Source: Camarhynchus parvulus
Lineage: Eukaryota; Chordata; Aves; Passeriformes; Thraupidae
Reading direction: 5' to 3'
Length of the DNA stretch: 64,000 nt
Assembly: GCF_901933205.1 (NCBI RefSeq)
Contig: NC_044585.1
Span: 7,564,001-7,628,000, forward strand
Shown: piece after piece, positions 26,101 through 36,780 of the stretch
Layout of the letters: each line of letters opens with the position of its first letter
Position numbering within the stretch: the first letter of the stretch is position 1
The notes under the pieces: model-generated
Databases searched by the model: none
Seen by the model: the letters and a program-made list of their open reading frames with translations, nothing else
What the model was told of the DNA's origin: nothing
Translations under genes and position numbers: made by a program

Positions 26101-27759
26101 TGGCATCTACCCAGCGCTGAAGCAACCTCCTTTCACAGTGAATGAGTGCTTGTCTGGCAGGAGTAATTACTGGGGCAAGCCTTCAGCTGGAACAACTTAC
26201 CCAGGCTCTTACCTACAAGGACAGGAGCACTTACATGGAGGGCTGTCACACAACTCTCACTCTCCAAAGAGGATATTTGCTGGTTGGGCCAATTTTCTCC
26301 TTGTCAGAAGGGCCTCAAGCAGCAGGGGATGATGGTGCCCGTGGTACCCAGCCAGCCACACTCCCCTTGGTGCTGCTCCCACCAGCACAGCACCTGCCTG
26401 GGAGCTCTGGGAGCCCACCTGAGACTGAAACCCAAACCAGCTGCAACACAGGCACCCAAGAAAGCTCAGCTCTGGCCCTCAAACCCTGCCTGGAGAAACC
26501 ACAGCAGGCAGGAAAAGGGCTGCCAAACACACAGCTCAAAGCCAGGACTGTGACCCCACCCAGCCAGACACTGAATCCCAGCCCTCTGCTCCAGCTGCAC
26601 AGCAACCCTGAGCAGAGCCTCAGGGAGGGCAGCAGCCTCTCTGCCTGCTGAGCACCAGCTTTTGGCTCTTCCAGGGCTGTTTGGAATACCCAGCCTTCCC
26701 AGGGGAGACTGCTATTAGTTAGGGGCAAAATGAGTATGGTCTGTGCATTTAATGATGCAGAAGTGGAGCTGCACTGCTAGGTGGCATTTGTGCATAAAGA
26801 TAAATGGCTTATAATATTTTGCAGATGATGTGCTCTTTTACAACTAAAGATTTTTGGTTCCTTTAAAGCCCAAGGTTAAAAACAAAACCAGACAGCACAG
26901 ACATTTCAGTTATGTCACAGAGTGAATTATTTCTACCCTGGGATAGCTCTTGTGTTAATTACACTGGATATAAAAAAAATACACCTTTCTGGAAGCAAAG
27001 GCAAAATCTTACTGCTGAAAAACTCCACTACCCCCCCACCGATGTCCTTGAGAGCTGGAGTTACACTGCTATCTGCAACTGTATTTAAAAGATTTCTTTC
27101 TTTCTTTGTGATAAAAATGGCAACTGCAATTTAGAAAAGAAAATAATGAGAAAATCTCACCAATAACCTGCAGCAGGTTTTCCAAGATTGTCTATTAAAT
27201 TGACAGAAAAAGTTATTTCCCTTATATAAATAAAAGCATGGCCTTCCACTGCTCTCATGATGCAAAAGAAATTAAGACACCCTCTGTTCAGTTTCTTAAA
27301 GCTATTGGGTTACTTATTGAACTCGAAAGACAGCAGGAAGGGCTTTAAAATCCAGTAATAATCAAGGTAAAAGGGCACCTCAAGCCAATTCCCCATTCTC
27401 AATGGGTCAGGCAGGTTTCAAGTTGGATCTTTTGTGTCCTTGACAAAAAACCCAACTACAAGGGGATTAGTTAAAAGCAGGTGATGGCAGCACAACCACA
27501 AAACTAGGTTGTTTGTAGTGCTCCCTTCCATCCTTTTTGGCTAAAGGACACAAATTAACATATTCCAGAAATGTCAATAGTTCATTCCTGCTTTTATGAC
27601 ATGTGCCATTTCATTGGCCGAAGGCAGGAGTGTATCAAGTACCTCCAAATCAGCTGTTGAAATGGCTGTTTTCAGCCAATAGCTATTCCCATGTGCCACA
27701 GGACAGTCCCCAAAAACAGCCTCCAACCACTGCTGTTAATGCCATCCTTGTGTTAGTGT

Positions 27760-27850
27760 GGAAACTGAGGCAGGGAAAAACCCCCAGTGGCGCCTGAGGA
27801 GCCACCAGCAGAGGAGGGAACTGAGGCAGAATTCCCAGCTCCTACTTAGT
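27760..27850 (-). mobile_element. Possible MIR fragment
   Basis: gtggaaactgaggcaggg recurs as agggaactgaggcag within 70 nt, resembling the gaggaaactgaggca core of reverse-complement MIR. It is too short to be sure and could be chance. Confidence 0.22.
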
Positions 27851-29839
27851 ACCAAATCACAGGCCCAAACTTACCATATGGCCCAGGGCTGCAAAAGCCT
27901 GATTTGCTTGGTTAGCACTCAGCAGAGGTAATCAACAGTATGTACAGAGAGATCTGATCTTGAATTCTGTTTTACAGCATTTCAGGATGACACTCACTTC
28001 AGCTGTACCCACCTCCCACTCTTTCCCAATCCAGTCAGAGAGGGCAGAGGCACCAGGAATTGGATGTGTTTACCCTCCCCTTGGTCATTTATAGAGCACT
28101 CAACAACAGAATATGGGTTCAGCTTAGAATACTGGAGAAGTCTCATATTTCCTTCCCAAACAAATCCCTTATAAAACTCAAATATCTTGGAATGAGAAGG
28201 GTAAGTGGAGAGGAGGGCAAAAGGAGCCAAGGGCAGGAGATATGCCAGACCTTAACACAGAGACCCTTAATGCAATTAATTTCCACAGCCACACTCCTGC
28301 CTGCTGATACAATGAGTTCAATTGACATGGCAAAGGTCACCAGTGCATCTGATGTTCGCTGAGATTAGAACCTGGACCTGACAAGATAACCACAACACGT
28401 GATGAACAATCTGCATGTCCTGCAATGCTTGAATGTGCTCCTTCTTGAATTCCCTGACTTGATTCTGTTGGATAAACAGAGAGTGTTATGCTTAGAAACA
28501 CTGCAAAACCAGTCTGGTAAGATATCAAACTACACAAGGTCTGAACATCTGTGGGTTGATAAGCTACAGAACAGCTTCCTCACAAGACACTTTTATTCCT
28601 ACAGCTGATGGCTGCAGACAGCAAAAGGAAAAATGCCCACTGACCAGGAATGAACAAACTGAGTGCAGTTAGCCAGAAACAACAGGAAAAGACCTCACAG
28701 AAATGCACAGAACCTACAGGAGTGCTGCTCCCATTCAAACCATCACCTCTGCCAGCTTCACAAAACTCCTCCAGATGTTCTTTCTTCCTAAGTATCCCTC
28801 ACTGAAACTTCATGCCAGTCATTAGAACTTAATTTCTGCTGAAGCCGTTTCCACGCAAGCATTTGGGGTTTTGTGGGATGCAGAGAAAAGCAGACAGCAT
28901 GCTGAAGGGATGGGAATTTTTGCCTCCAGAAGAATGGGATTTGCAAGGTTTCATGATCCTTCCATGTATAATCAAATCAGTTTCCTGAGAGTCATGTTTT
29001 GTGGAAGGGGTGGTAAAACTATCCTGTGGCTAAGTCTTTTTGACTAGAATGGTCTTACCCTGCTCTTCAAACTGCAGATCAGATCCCAGCGTGTCACACA
29101 TGGGGAACAACGGACAGCACATGCCACAACGAGTTTGCAGCCCATATGTTACTACCCCAGGCCTTCCAAAAACTCCTTCAATGTGCTCTGTGACACCCCT
29201 GACCACACCTCTGATGTGTCACTGCCTCCCTGCCAGAGCCAAGAGCAGGCATCCCACATGCACCAAAGTTTACAGTGTGGATAAATGTGGAGCTGTGGCG
29301 TGACTGTGGTCCAATTCTCACTTCAGAGGCTCATCTGATTGTGCTTCTGGCAAGGTACTTCAGCCTGAGGCACACAGGAGGGACCTCCAGCTTTGTACCT
29401 TGCTGCTGCTCTAATCCCTGTGCCCCAGGAGGGGAAGCGTGGAACGGGAAGTAGGAGGGAAGGGGGAGACAGTGCCTGTGATGGCACACAAAGAAAAGCA
29501 GATCAGAGTGAACTGCCTGAATTAGAAATCACAGAAGTTATTTTGTATTCATCTACCAGAGAGAGAATTTTATATCTAGCCTATACAATATGCTAAACAC
29601 TTATCAAAGAACATTTAGAGAGAGGAAAATCTTTGCATTTCCTAAAAGACTGCTCTTCGTTTATTATGTTTAAAGAAAAACAAACAAACATATGAGGATA
29701 GGATGATGAAATATTAGAAAAGATAGCCTGGGGGATGAGAGGAAAAGGCTCTCAACAACTTAGTAGCAGTGCTTGCTGGTTTTATGCGCAGCTGAAGCCA
29801 ATCCCTTGAAAAGGAGAGTTTTGACTCTTAAGTGGCCAG

Positions 29840-30360
29840 CACCTCTTGCAACATATTTCCTAATCAGCGAGTATTTATGGTCGATATTTTATATTTCCAA
29901 TTTCCCCCTAAGGGCTCCTGAGAAAGCAGCACACCTGCCAACCTTTTCAGCTGGGCCAATAATTGCCAATTTGCTCTTTGCCTTAGTATATCACTCAATT
30001 TAGCCCTGGCTGTGCCCTGCATACATCCTCATTCATCTCTGTGCCCCATGACAATTAGAATGTTAGCTTCAGCTAACTAGGGCAACTATTCTACTAGGGT
30101 TGGAAGACAATTATTAGTCTATTTTCCCATCTTGTGGCAACAAAATTGAGAATCCATGACAATTACATTCAGCAATTCTGCACTCTGCCGCCTGTTCCCC
30201 CTCCTTGCCCCCACCTTCCGAATATTTCAAATTATCACAGCTCTACTACCACATTCAAATTTTCCATGTTCACAGGGAGTGAGGCTTCTATTTAAATGAT
30301 AATGAGGGACGATCCATTCAATTTAGTGAGGGAGAAAATCCATTAAAAAGCAGGCAGTTC
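29840..30360. promoter_or_regulatory. Candidate conserved non-coding element with CCAAT pair
   Basis: Two CCAAT boxes ten nucleotides apart (29956-29960, 29966-29970) enclose AATAATT. A perfect 7-bp inverted repeat GTTAGCT-tc-AGCTAAC follows at 30062-30077. The block is repeat-free and rich in ATTA cores. Enhancer function is inferred. Confidence 0.35.
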
Positions 30361-30869
30361 TTAAGCTGATGGGTCAAGAAAAAGATAAAAACCCTTTTTT
30401 CAAGCCATTATACAAGGCTCTGTGTGGATTTTTGGACTGTTCAGGACATCAGAAAAGATTAGGACAATTATGGAACATGGGGAAAACCAAAACAAAATGC
30501 CCAAGCTTTCCACTTTTACTTGGGTCAACACAACAAAATAGCAATATGGCTTATCTGGCTCTTAATTCTCTGGCAACTTCCAATTACCTCACACTGAAAG
30601 GCAGCAGAGGAAAATCCCATTTTGGAGAAAGGCTGTTGACTCTGTTTTGGTTGTAGAAGACCTGAGAGTACACGTGTAACAAGGATGTTAGCTCTGTAGT
30701 AGTTTTTAAGGGAATTTTACATCAACACTGGGAACATAAGCAAGTGGCAGATTCCCATCTCCTCTCTGCACCGCAAAACCTGGGCTAAAACTCCACTGTT
30801 TTTCTGCTCTGAAGTTTCATCATCCCAAAGAAGAGCCCAGCCTCAACAAATCAAACCTCTGCAGCCAGA

Positions 30870-31215
30870 GATGATTTCACTAAATCATAATAAGCATTTT
30901 TTTCCCTCAATGACCCATAATAAATGGCACTCGGTGTAATGTCTGGAAAGACTTACTATACAAGCCAGACAATTACTGTCTCACCATGAAATTGTATCAT
31001 TCTCTCCCCACAGAATTTTTACTTGTGGCAAGGAAGGAGCAAAATGCTCTGGGTTTCGTAGTGGATGAACCAATGGCTGTTTGTGTGTGTGTGTGTGTGT
31101 GCACAATATAATCAATCATTTGCCTCAGTTTTCTTTAGAGTGCAATTATTTCACGACAGACCAGGCCACCTCTTGACTTCACGGTCCATTAGAGACTAAT
31201 GACATGCATTAATGT
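30870..31215. promoter_or_regulatory. Candidate conserved non-coding element flanking a TG repeat
   Basis: AT-rich block with an ATGCATTAAT POU/homeodomain-like site (31204-31213) and several TAAT cores. It is interrupted by a TG dinucleotide repeat at 31082-31101. Confidence 0.28.
31082..31101. repeat. (TG)10 microsatellite
   Basis: Ten perfect TG units. In the FBRSL1 pre-mRNA this reads (CA)10, a potential hnRNP L-type ligand, 2.8 kb after exon A. Confidence 0.95.
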
Positions 31216-32229
31216 AAATAAAGAACAACTTGCTGGCATCCCACTGAACAAGTCACCTCAAGAAACAAATGGCACAGAGGGGCTAAGCTGCTCAGAACAG
31301 CACCTCTGAAATGGGGACCAGTGAAGCTGGAGGGAGGATCTAGTGCTCCTGAGATGGCACCACTACAGCTGACACTTTGATAGGCACATTCCCCACCACA
31401 CCTGCTGGGTGCTGCCCTACAGCAGCCAGACCTGTCCCCTCCTGCCTCATTCACTGCATTGTTCATCCCACTTAGTGGGGGAAGGCATGGGAGGGAAAGG
31501 CAGCACAGAGAGCAGTCCTGAAGGCCAAATTCACCAAGGGACAGCCCAGGTGCCTCCTGCTGCAGAGCATCCATCTGCAGGGACACTGCTGGGTGCTGGA
31601 GCCTCTGCAACCACCAGCCTTGAGGAAACACCACCCCTGCCTTCCCTGGACATCCTGACTGCCCTGTGCTCCTGATCCTGAGGACATGCAAGGAGTTGTG
31701 GCACTTCAGTGTTTAAACTGTGTACTGGGACACACAGCTCCAGAGCCAACAGCGACCAAGCGTGGCTGGACAGAAAATCCTGCAGGAATCAACACTCAGT
31801 AGCACGTTGTTGTCTCCTCTCCCTTTCCCTGCTCCCTCTCTACAGTGAGAGAAGCAGTCTGCCTCCTCATCCCTTTGCACAGAAATGGGGAAAACCATCT
31901 GATTGCACCCCTGGGACTTCCTAAGACTTTGAGACAGTCGCTAAATAGGCTGCAGAACGTGTACCAGTACGTGAGGCAGTGCTATATGTAATTAAAGCTA
32001 AATTGCACTCATCAAATAACGAACGAAGAGCATTCTGTGATTCATGAACCTTACTTTTCAAACTGTTTAATTACTAATTTGAAAAATTCTCATTTGCCAT
32101 GGGTCGCCAGGTCACGAGAGCAGCTTCAGCAAAGCTCTGAAGTGTGCCCCGGCCTCCAGGCACTGCCCAAACATCTCCTCTGACTAAAAAAGAACAGAGT
32201 GCCTATTTCCCACTGAATTTCACTGGCTG

Positions 32230-33790
32230 CTGAACAGGCTTTGAAGATTTTGCAGGAATTAGGCACTCGGAGTCAATTCCTACAGGCTCAGCCTGCAACT
32301 TTGGGGGCAAAGGGAAAGGAGGAGAAATACTGGAAGTGCATCGGTTTAACAAGAAAAGTCTCCAAGACCACTTAACGCTTTGACCTAAGCTAATGGCTAA
32401 GCTGGAATATGTTATTCCTTTCCTGCAGCCCCACTCTACAGCTACAGTGCAGCTCCCAGGCTCTCCTGCTCACACACCCATCAGGAGTGGCTGAGGGAAG
32501 GGGAAGCAGAGAATCCCATCGATGTGGATATGGGATATTTTACGCGTACACAAAATCACCACCACTACCGACTAAAACACAGCCCAAGATGTCCCACAGC
32601 AAGGGGGTTTGTCCCGGGGGCCCCCCCGGCTGCCTGGCCCCAGGGCGTGGGCTGGCAGTGCTGGAAGCAGATCACAGGACATGTTATTTTTCTCTTCCTC
32701 CCACTGCGTCGGCTGTTTACAGCGCCCCATTCACACTCCAAACATGTAGAGAGAATTTTCCCCCGTCACATTTCCCTGTCAGAGCTGTCAAGCTGAATCC
32801 CGCTTTAATCTGCCAAAAGCACTTTTCTGCTGACATTTTTAATAAATACTTTCAGCTTTTAAACACATTCGTGGGAGCCATTTTTTTCCCCCTTTTCTCC
32901 CTTTTCCTCCTGTAGAACGGGCTCTGAAAGCCTTAATAGCAAATACATTACACTTATCAAAGGCTTTCCCCCCCTCTTCCTTTTGCATCCTGAAGCGGAG
33001 GTAGTGTTTTCAATTTTAAAGCTAAATTAACTGTCCAATTGAATTTAGCTGGTGTGAGCCGTTTTCTGTGACAGGTTTTAGTTATGAAGCATATTTTACA
33101 TTAATAGAACTCAACATGAAAACCACTCGCTCTGGGATTTCTGTGGCTTGCCATTGAAATGGCAAATTTAATATTTCAGACATGCTCGTGCCAGCGTTTG
33201 ATTATTGTTCTTCATTTAAATCTCTCCTAACGGGAAAGGTCCTAATTAGTAAAAAATCATGTTTTAATGAAGGCGAAATGCTAATTGCTAACACAAAAAG
33301 CCTTCATATAAAATTATCCCAGCACTGCCATTGATTTCTTGGTGACTCAAAAGCCCATTTGTGTGTTTACACACTAAGGCAGCATTTGCTTTTGTTTTAT
33401 CATAACATTTCACTCAATGTACCATCGAATTTCCTGAGAGAAAGACAGCTTTCCCCCAAAACCCTCTCATGTCTTGGCGGCAGGAAGCATAAAATTAGAT
33501 GAACTAACTTTGCACCCAAACTATGTGATTACGTGCAGCAGTTAAACCCAAGGATGCTGTAAAAAGCTTTCTAACACAACTTCTTTGGAAAAAAAAAAAA
33601 ACAAAACAAACCATCAAGCCATTTTTCCCCAAGGAATAACAATTCCATTTTGTTTTCCCATCTCTGATCTTTCGCTTATCATATTATTTGCACCATGATT
33701 ATAGTGTTTGCAAGGCAGCTCAACCACTTATGCCGTAACACTCAATCATGACATAAAAAAAAGTTATTACACAGTGACCTCTGGATGCCA
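32230..33790. promoter_or_regulatory. Long candidate conserved non-coding block beside exon A
   Basis: About 1.5 kb of repeat-free sequence lying within the first 1.7 kb of the intron after exon A. It holds a palindromic CTAATTAG (33242-33249), a 9-bp inverted repeat AGCTAAATT / AATTTAGCT (33020-33028, 33042-33050) and many TAAT/ATTA cores spread through 32900-33500. This texture is typical of developmental enhancers in regulator genes. The position beside a phase-0 exon also allows a splicing role. No coding exon inside it could be supported. Conservation must be tested by alignment. Confidence 0.45.
33589..33601. repeat. Poly-A run
   Basis: A homopolymer of about 13 A followed by caaaacaaac, inside the regulatory-looking block beside exon A. 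Confidence 0.9.
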
Positions 33791-33870
33791 ACATTTGTTC
33801 AGCAAGATTTATGAAAAGCCATGTCAGCAGCGGGAATTGCTGCAGTGAAGCGATGCTTTCTCCTGAGCGG

Positions 33871-33877
33871 TACTTAC
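33871..33877 (-). other. 5' splice site of exon A
   Basis: The minus strand reads GAT|gtaagta. This is a near-consensus U1 donor after the last codon (Asp) of exon A, with the intron in phase 0. Confidence 0.88.
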
Positions 33878-33979
33878 ATCACTGAGACGGTCCCTTGAGC
33901 TGCTCCGCTGAGAGCTTGTGGCCTCCCTGATGCTGTCTTCCTCGCTATTTCTGCCACTTCTGCTTGTAGGGACCTTCAT
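33878..33979 (-). CDS. FBRSL1: FBRSL1 internal coding exon (exon A), AUTS2 family
   Basis: Seen: on the minus strand a pyrimidine-rich tract ending ccctctag is followed by 102 nt of open frame and then the donor gtaagta. The 34 codons start MKVPTSRSGRNSEEDSIREA and end SSQRSSSRDRLSD. The piece is Ser/Arg-rich with a short acidic patch (EED), low complexity and probably disordered. Known: AUTS2 carries the related [13 protein letters not shown], and human FBRSL1, as I recall it, carries MKV...DSILEATSSRRSSSRDRLSDSSAQ. The EATSS block and the MKV start fit FBRSL1 better than AUTS2. The family acts in the nucleus with PCGF3/5-type PRC1 in transcription control. The exon is phase 0 at both ends. 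An in-frame TAG lies directly before the ATG, formed by the acceptor, so the frame is closed upstream in the genome. Retaining the downstream intron would add 17 codons before TGA. The ATG is read as an internal codon. The next coding piece is the microexon at 23080-23115. Confidence 0.88.
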
Positions 33980-34012
33980 CTAGAGGGAGAAGAAGGAGGG
34001 GGAAAAAGGAGA
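33980..34012 (-). other. 3' splice site and polypyrimidine tract of exon A
   Basis: The plus strand is a nearly pure purine run here, so the pre-mRNA carries about 30 nt of almost uninterrupted C/U ending in ctctag before ATGAAG. This is a strong U2-type acceptor. The last three intron bases form an in-frame TAG. Confidence 0.87.
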
Positions 34013-34253
34013 TTTTCAAGCACTGCTCTGCCACCTGTTCCCGAGGTTGCTGACAGCAGTTCAGTCAATGTTTCACTCCTACGCCCACGGCACCGTGGCA
34101 GGGGTGGAATGCAGGGGGCTCCTCTGCAGTTGTGCTTGGCCACCTGTGTCCCCACACTCCTTTTCACCAGCGTGGCAGGGAAGGTGCTTTTGGCACTCCT
34201 GGAAGCAGGCGAGGTTGTGCCAAAGTGCTTGGGCCTGACACGAGGGAGAAGTG

Positions 34254-34280
34254 GACAGACAGACAGACAGACAGACAGAC
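34254..34280. repeat. (GACA)n tetranucleotide microsatellite
   Basis: About 6.75 perfect GACA units, 274 nt upstream of the exon A acceptor in the direction of transcription. The pre-mRNA carries UGUC repeats. Confidence 0.95.
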
Positions 34281-34679
34281 CCCCTTCACTCTGCTCCCAG
34301 CACTCCTCAGCTGGGACACTGCTGGGGCTGCCTGACCCACCCAGGCCATCGCTCCCAGCCCAGAGATGTGCCCTGGGGCCACCCCAGGGACTGCACTGAG
34401 AGGTCATGATGGCCACTGAGGGACACTTGCTGAAACAACTTGCTTGAGATGCTACACAGAATTTGGAGCACATCAGGATTAACTCTTACAGCCAAGGCTG
34501 GTGCTTTGACTGCTAAATCATCCTACTCCCTTCACCTGAAGTTGTGCTTGTGTTTGGACAGAAGTGAGAGACCCAACATTTGAAATCACAGCAACTTTCC
34601 TCTTACATCTGCAAAGAGTGTTACAGGGGGAGGAGAGGGGTAGGAGAGATGTCATTCACAGCTTCATTCCTGGGCTCAT

Positions 34680-34860
34680 TTACTAACAAATTATTCTGCT
34701 AATTCCCTCGTGAAATATTGGGTGGAAAGAAGTGTTTAATTTATTAATAGGTTCTATTCATATCAGTTTGGTTCCATTTAAATTACACTATTTAAAATGT
34801 CGGCTTGTACAAATTGGTATTTTTAATGGCAATAAAATCCCTTTGTTTCTTGCCGTCCTG
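34680..34860. promoter_or_regulatory. Candidate conserved non-coding element
   Basis: AT-rich, repeat-free block with tttaatttattaatagg-type homeodomain cores, about 0.7 kb upstream of exon A in the pre-mRNA. Confidence 0.27.
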
Positions 34861-35689
34861 TCCCATGGTGGTGCTGGCAGCCAGCAGGGCTTGCTCCTGG
34901 TGCTGGTGTAACCCTTGCAGCCCTGCCCCTGTGGCACTGGGCACACTGGACATGCTGTCACCATGTGGGCACAGCAATCTGAGTGCTGGGAGCACTGATC
35001 ACTGCACTCCATGGATGTTTGACAGTGCTGCCAGCTGAGTGCCCCACAGCCTGTCAATATTTTAACGAAATGTTCCACTGTGTGGAGAATGAGCTCCAGT
35101 TCTCATCCAGAGTACACAGCCCTGTATGAGCATGGGCAACAGAAGTAAAAGGAAAAGAAGTAGAAAGAAAATATCATGCTCAGTAGATTTCTGATTAATG
35201 TCCTCGCTCTGCATGCCTTTCTGCCACCTTACACCTCAACAATACATTTTCTTCTGCAGGATAAGACTTTTAGACACATCTAAGTGATAGAAATCAAAAT
35301 TTTTTCATGGTCACCTCATCAGACAACCACCATTCTCAGTGCAGTGCCCTGTCTCACTCCTTGTCCACCACCGTTCAAATATGTTGCCCACCTGAAAACT
35401 TCTATCAAGATCAGTATTTCATCTTTGCTCCTATGTCAAAATGTTCAAAAGCACAGCACAGCAACGAGAGGTAATCCCTGGTGGGATCTGCTAGAGGCAT
35501 TCCCAACAACAAGGAGCTTGCATTTGCAACTATCCACACCATGTATCAAGGCAAGAAATAATCCACTTGAAGTTCATGATGTTCAACCCATATTGTCTGT
35601 TTCCTTAATAACTAGGTCAACAACATCAAAAAGAGAAATCAATATTGGCCATAAGCCATCAAATTTTAAATTCCACATATAATTAAGTA

Positions 35690-35860
35690 AATTTGGTGAG
35701 ATTTTTTTTTCCTAAATACATTAAATGATTGTCATTCACTTATTTTATTCTTTTTGAGGTCTTTATTAAGCAATTACTACTTCAGCTATGCCATTATCTT
35801 GCCTAGGATTGATGCCAAGCCAATAAGACAAATGGTAATGCCCCATTAATTACAGCCTTT
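35690..35860. promoter_or_regulatory. Candidate conserved non-coding element
   Basis: AT-rich block with an ATTAATTA core (35845-35852) and tttattaagcaattac. It is repeat-free with no coding signal. Confidence 0.27.
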
Positions 35861-36589
35861 CATAACACTGGCACTCCAGCTTTCTTCTGTCATCTGGGTC
35901 TTTCTACACTTACTCAAAACCCAACTCCACTGGTTTGGAGTCATCAGCCAGCTCTTCTGAAACTCTTGGATGTAAAGTATTTGACCTGCCAATTTCAATC
36001 CTTCCAGACACAGCAGGTGCTTTGTTTTGCCCTGAAATAGGAACCACTTAACCATTACAGGGCAGAATTACAATTTCCCTAATACAGTACAGAAATGCCC
36101 ATTGAATTCTGCAGCTTTCTGATTTCTGATCCACAACCTTCTCCCTCCCACCTAGGAACACATCAAAGCCTGTCAAAATTATTACACTTCTGACCTAAAC
36201 AACTCCTAGACAGCTGCAAATTAAAGGAAAAATAAATTATGCCATTCCAAATCCTTTCGCCTTCCCAAGTGCAAACGGTTGCTAGAATTAATTCAAAAGG
36301 ACTAAACTGCCAGCTGTTTAAAGTTAGCACAGACTCACCCAACCTGTTACCAGACTGGATCCTTTTGCTGCTTTTCTTGAGTTACAGTCAGCTCCAAACA
36401 CCACCTGTTTCTTTTCTCCAAATTTCATTAAAGGAAAACTACACCTACACACACAGGAACAAATTGAGACAATTTGACCTGACAAGGTCTTGCACAGGCA
36501 AGCAAATTAGAAGCATCACTGCTGCCATTAACCTTTCCAAGTAAATATCAATTATTAAACTTGCTGCACTACCTCTGTCCCCAGTTTGC

Positions 36590-36780
36590 TGCTGTGAATT
36601 AAGAGGGTCATCAGCCTTTTTGACAGATCTTGTTCATTTACACCTGCTGCCTGCCAGCAGGGGAGCCCGCACACCCGCAGCCCCAGCGCTCAGCCAAGCT
36701 GCCTTAATTCATCAGTAATTACCCTAATGAGCCACATGCAGGACCCAAGGAGGAGGACAAGTTGTTCTGCTAAATGGATG
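36590..36780. promoter_or_regulatory. Candidate conserved non-coding element
   Basis: A short CpG-bearing segment (36661-36700) passes into homeodomain-type sites, including palindromic GTAATTAC (36715-36722) and CTAATGAG. Confidence 0.33.

Larger units (their letters stand above)
23116..33877 (-). other. FBRSL1: FBRSL1 intron between exon A and microexon B (10,762 nt)
   Basis: This is a complete intron, bounded by gtaagta at its 5' end (33877) and cccacag at its 3' end (23116), phase 0. No further coding exon is needed or seen between RLSD and SSAQ. Contents from high to low coordinate: a long regulatory-looking block beside exon A (about 32230-33790), a TG microsatellite (31082-31101), two AT-rich candidate elements (30870-31215 and 29840-30360), a MIR-like remnant (about 27760-27850), and otherwise ordinary unique sequence. 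The G+C-richer stretch at 26140-26720 has long chance ORFs on both strands but no recognisable protein. Confidence 0.85.

Noticed and set aside
26142..26651. 169-codon plus-strand ORF
   Set aside because: Low-complexity Pro/Ser/Gln-rich translation of a G+C-richer stretch. There are open frames on both strands, no promoter or splice context, and no family resemblance.
31209..31691. 160-codon minus-strand ORF
   Set aside because: Same strand as FBRSL1, but the phase-continuous junction of exons A and B leaves no place for it, and the peptide is not recognisable.
32409..32915. 168-codon plus-strand ORF
   Set aside because: Runs through repeat-free regulatory-looking sequence in an intron. No domain, and no splice partners.
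23080..33979. Assignment to AUTS2 instead of FBRSL1
   Set aside because: The shared SSSRxRLSD motif fits both, but EATSS before it and SSAQ..SGRGYS after it match remembered FBRSL1 better than AUTS2 ([11 protein letters not shown]). A database search would settle it.
33976..34473. 165-codon minus-strand ORF overlapping the start of exon A
   Set aside because: It reads a different frame from exon A, crosses the GACA repeat and the polypyrimidine tract, and has no recognisable domain.
36405..36455. Possible preceding exon ending AAACAG|gtggtg on the minus strand
   Set aside because: Tested as the expected ...SKQ end of the preceding exon, but the upstream codons do not match and the acceptor would fall in a TG-rich run without a good tract.
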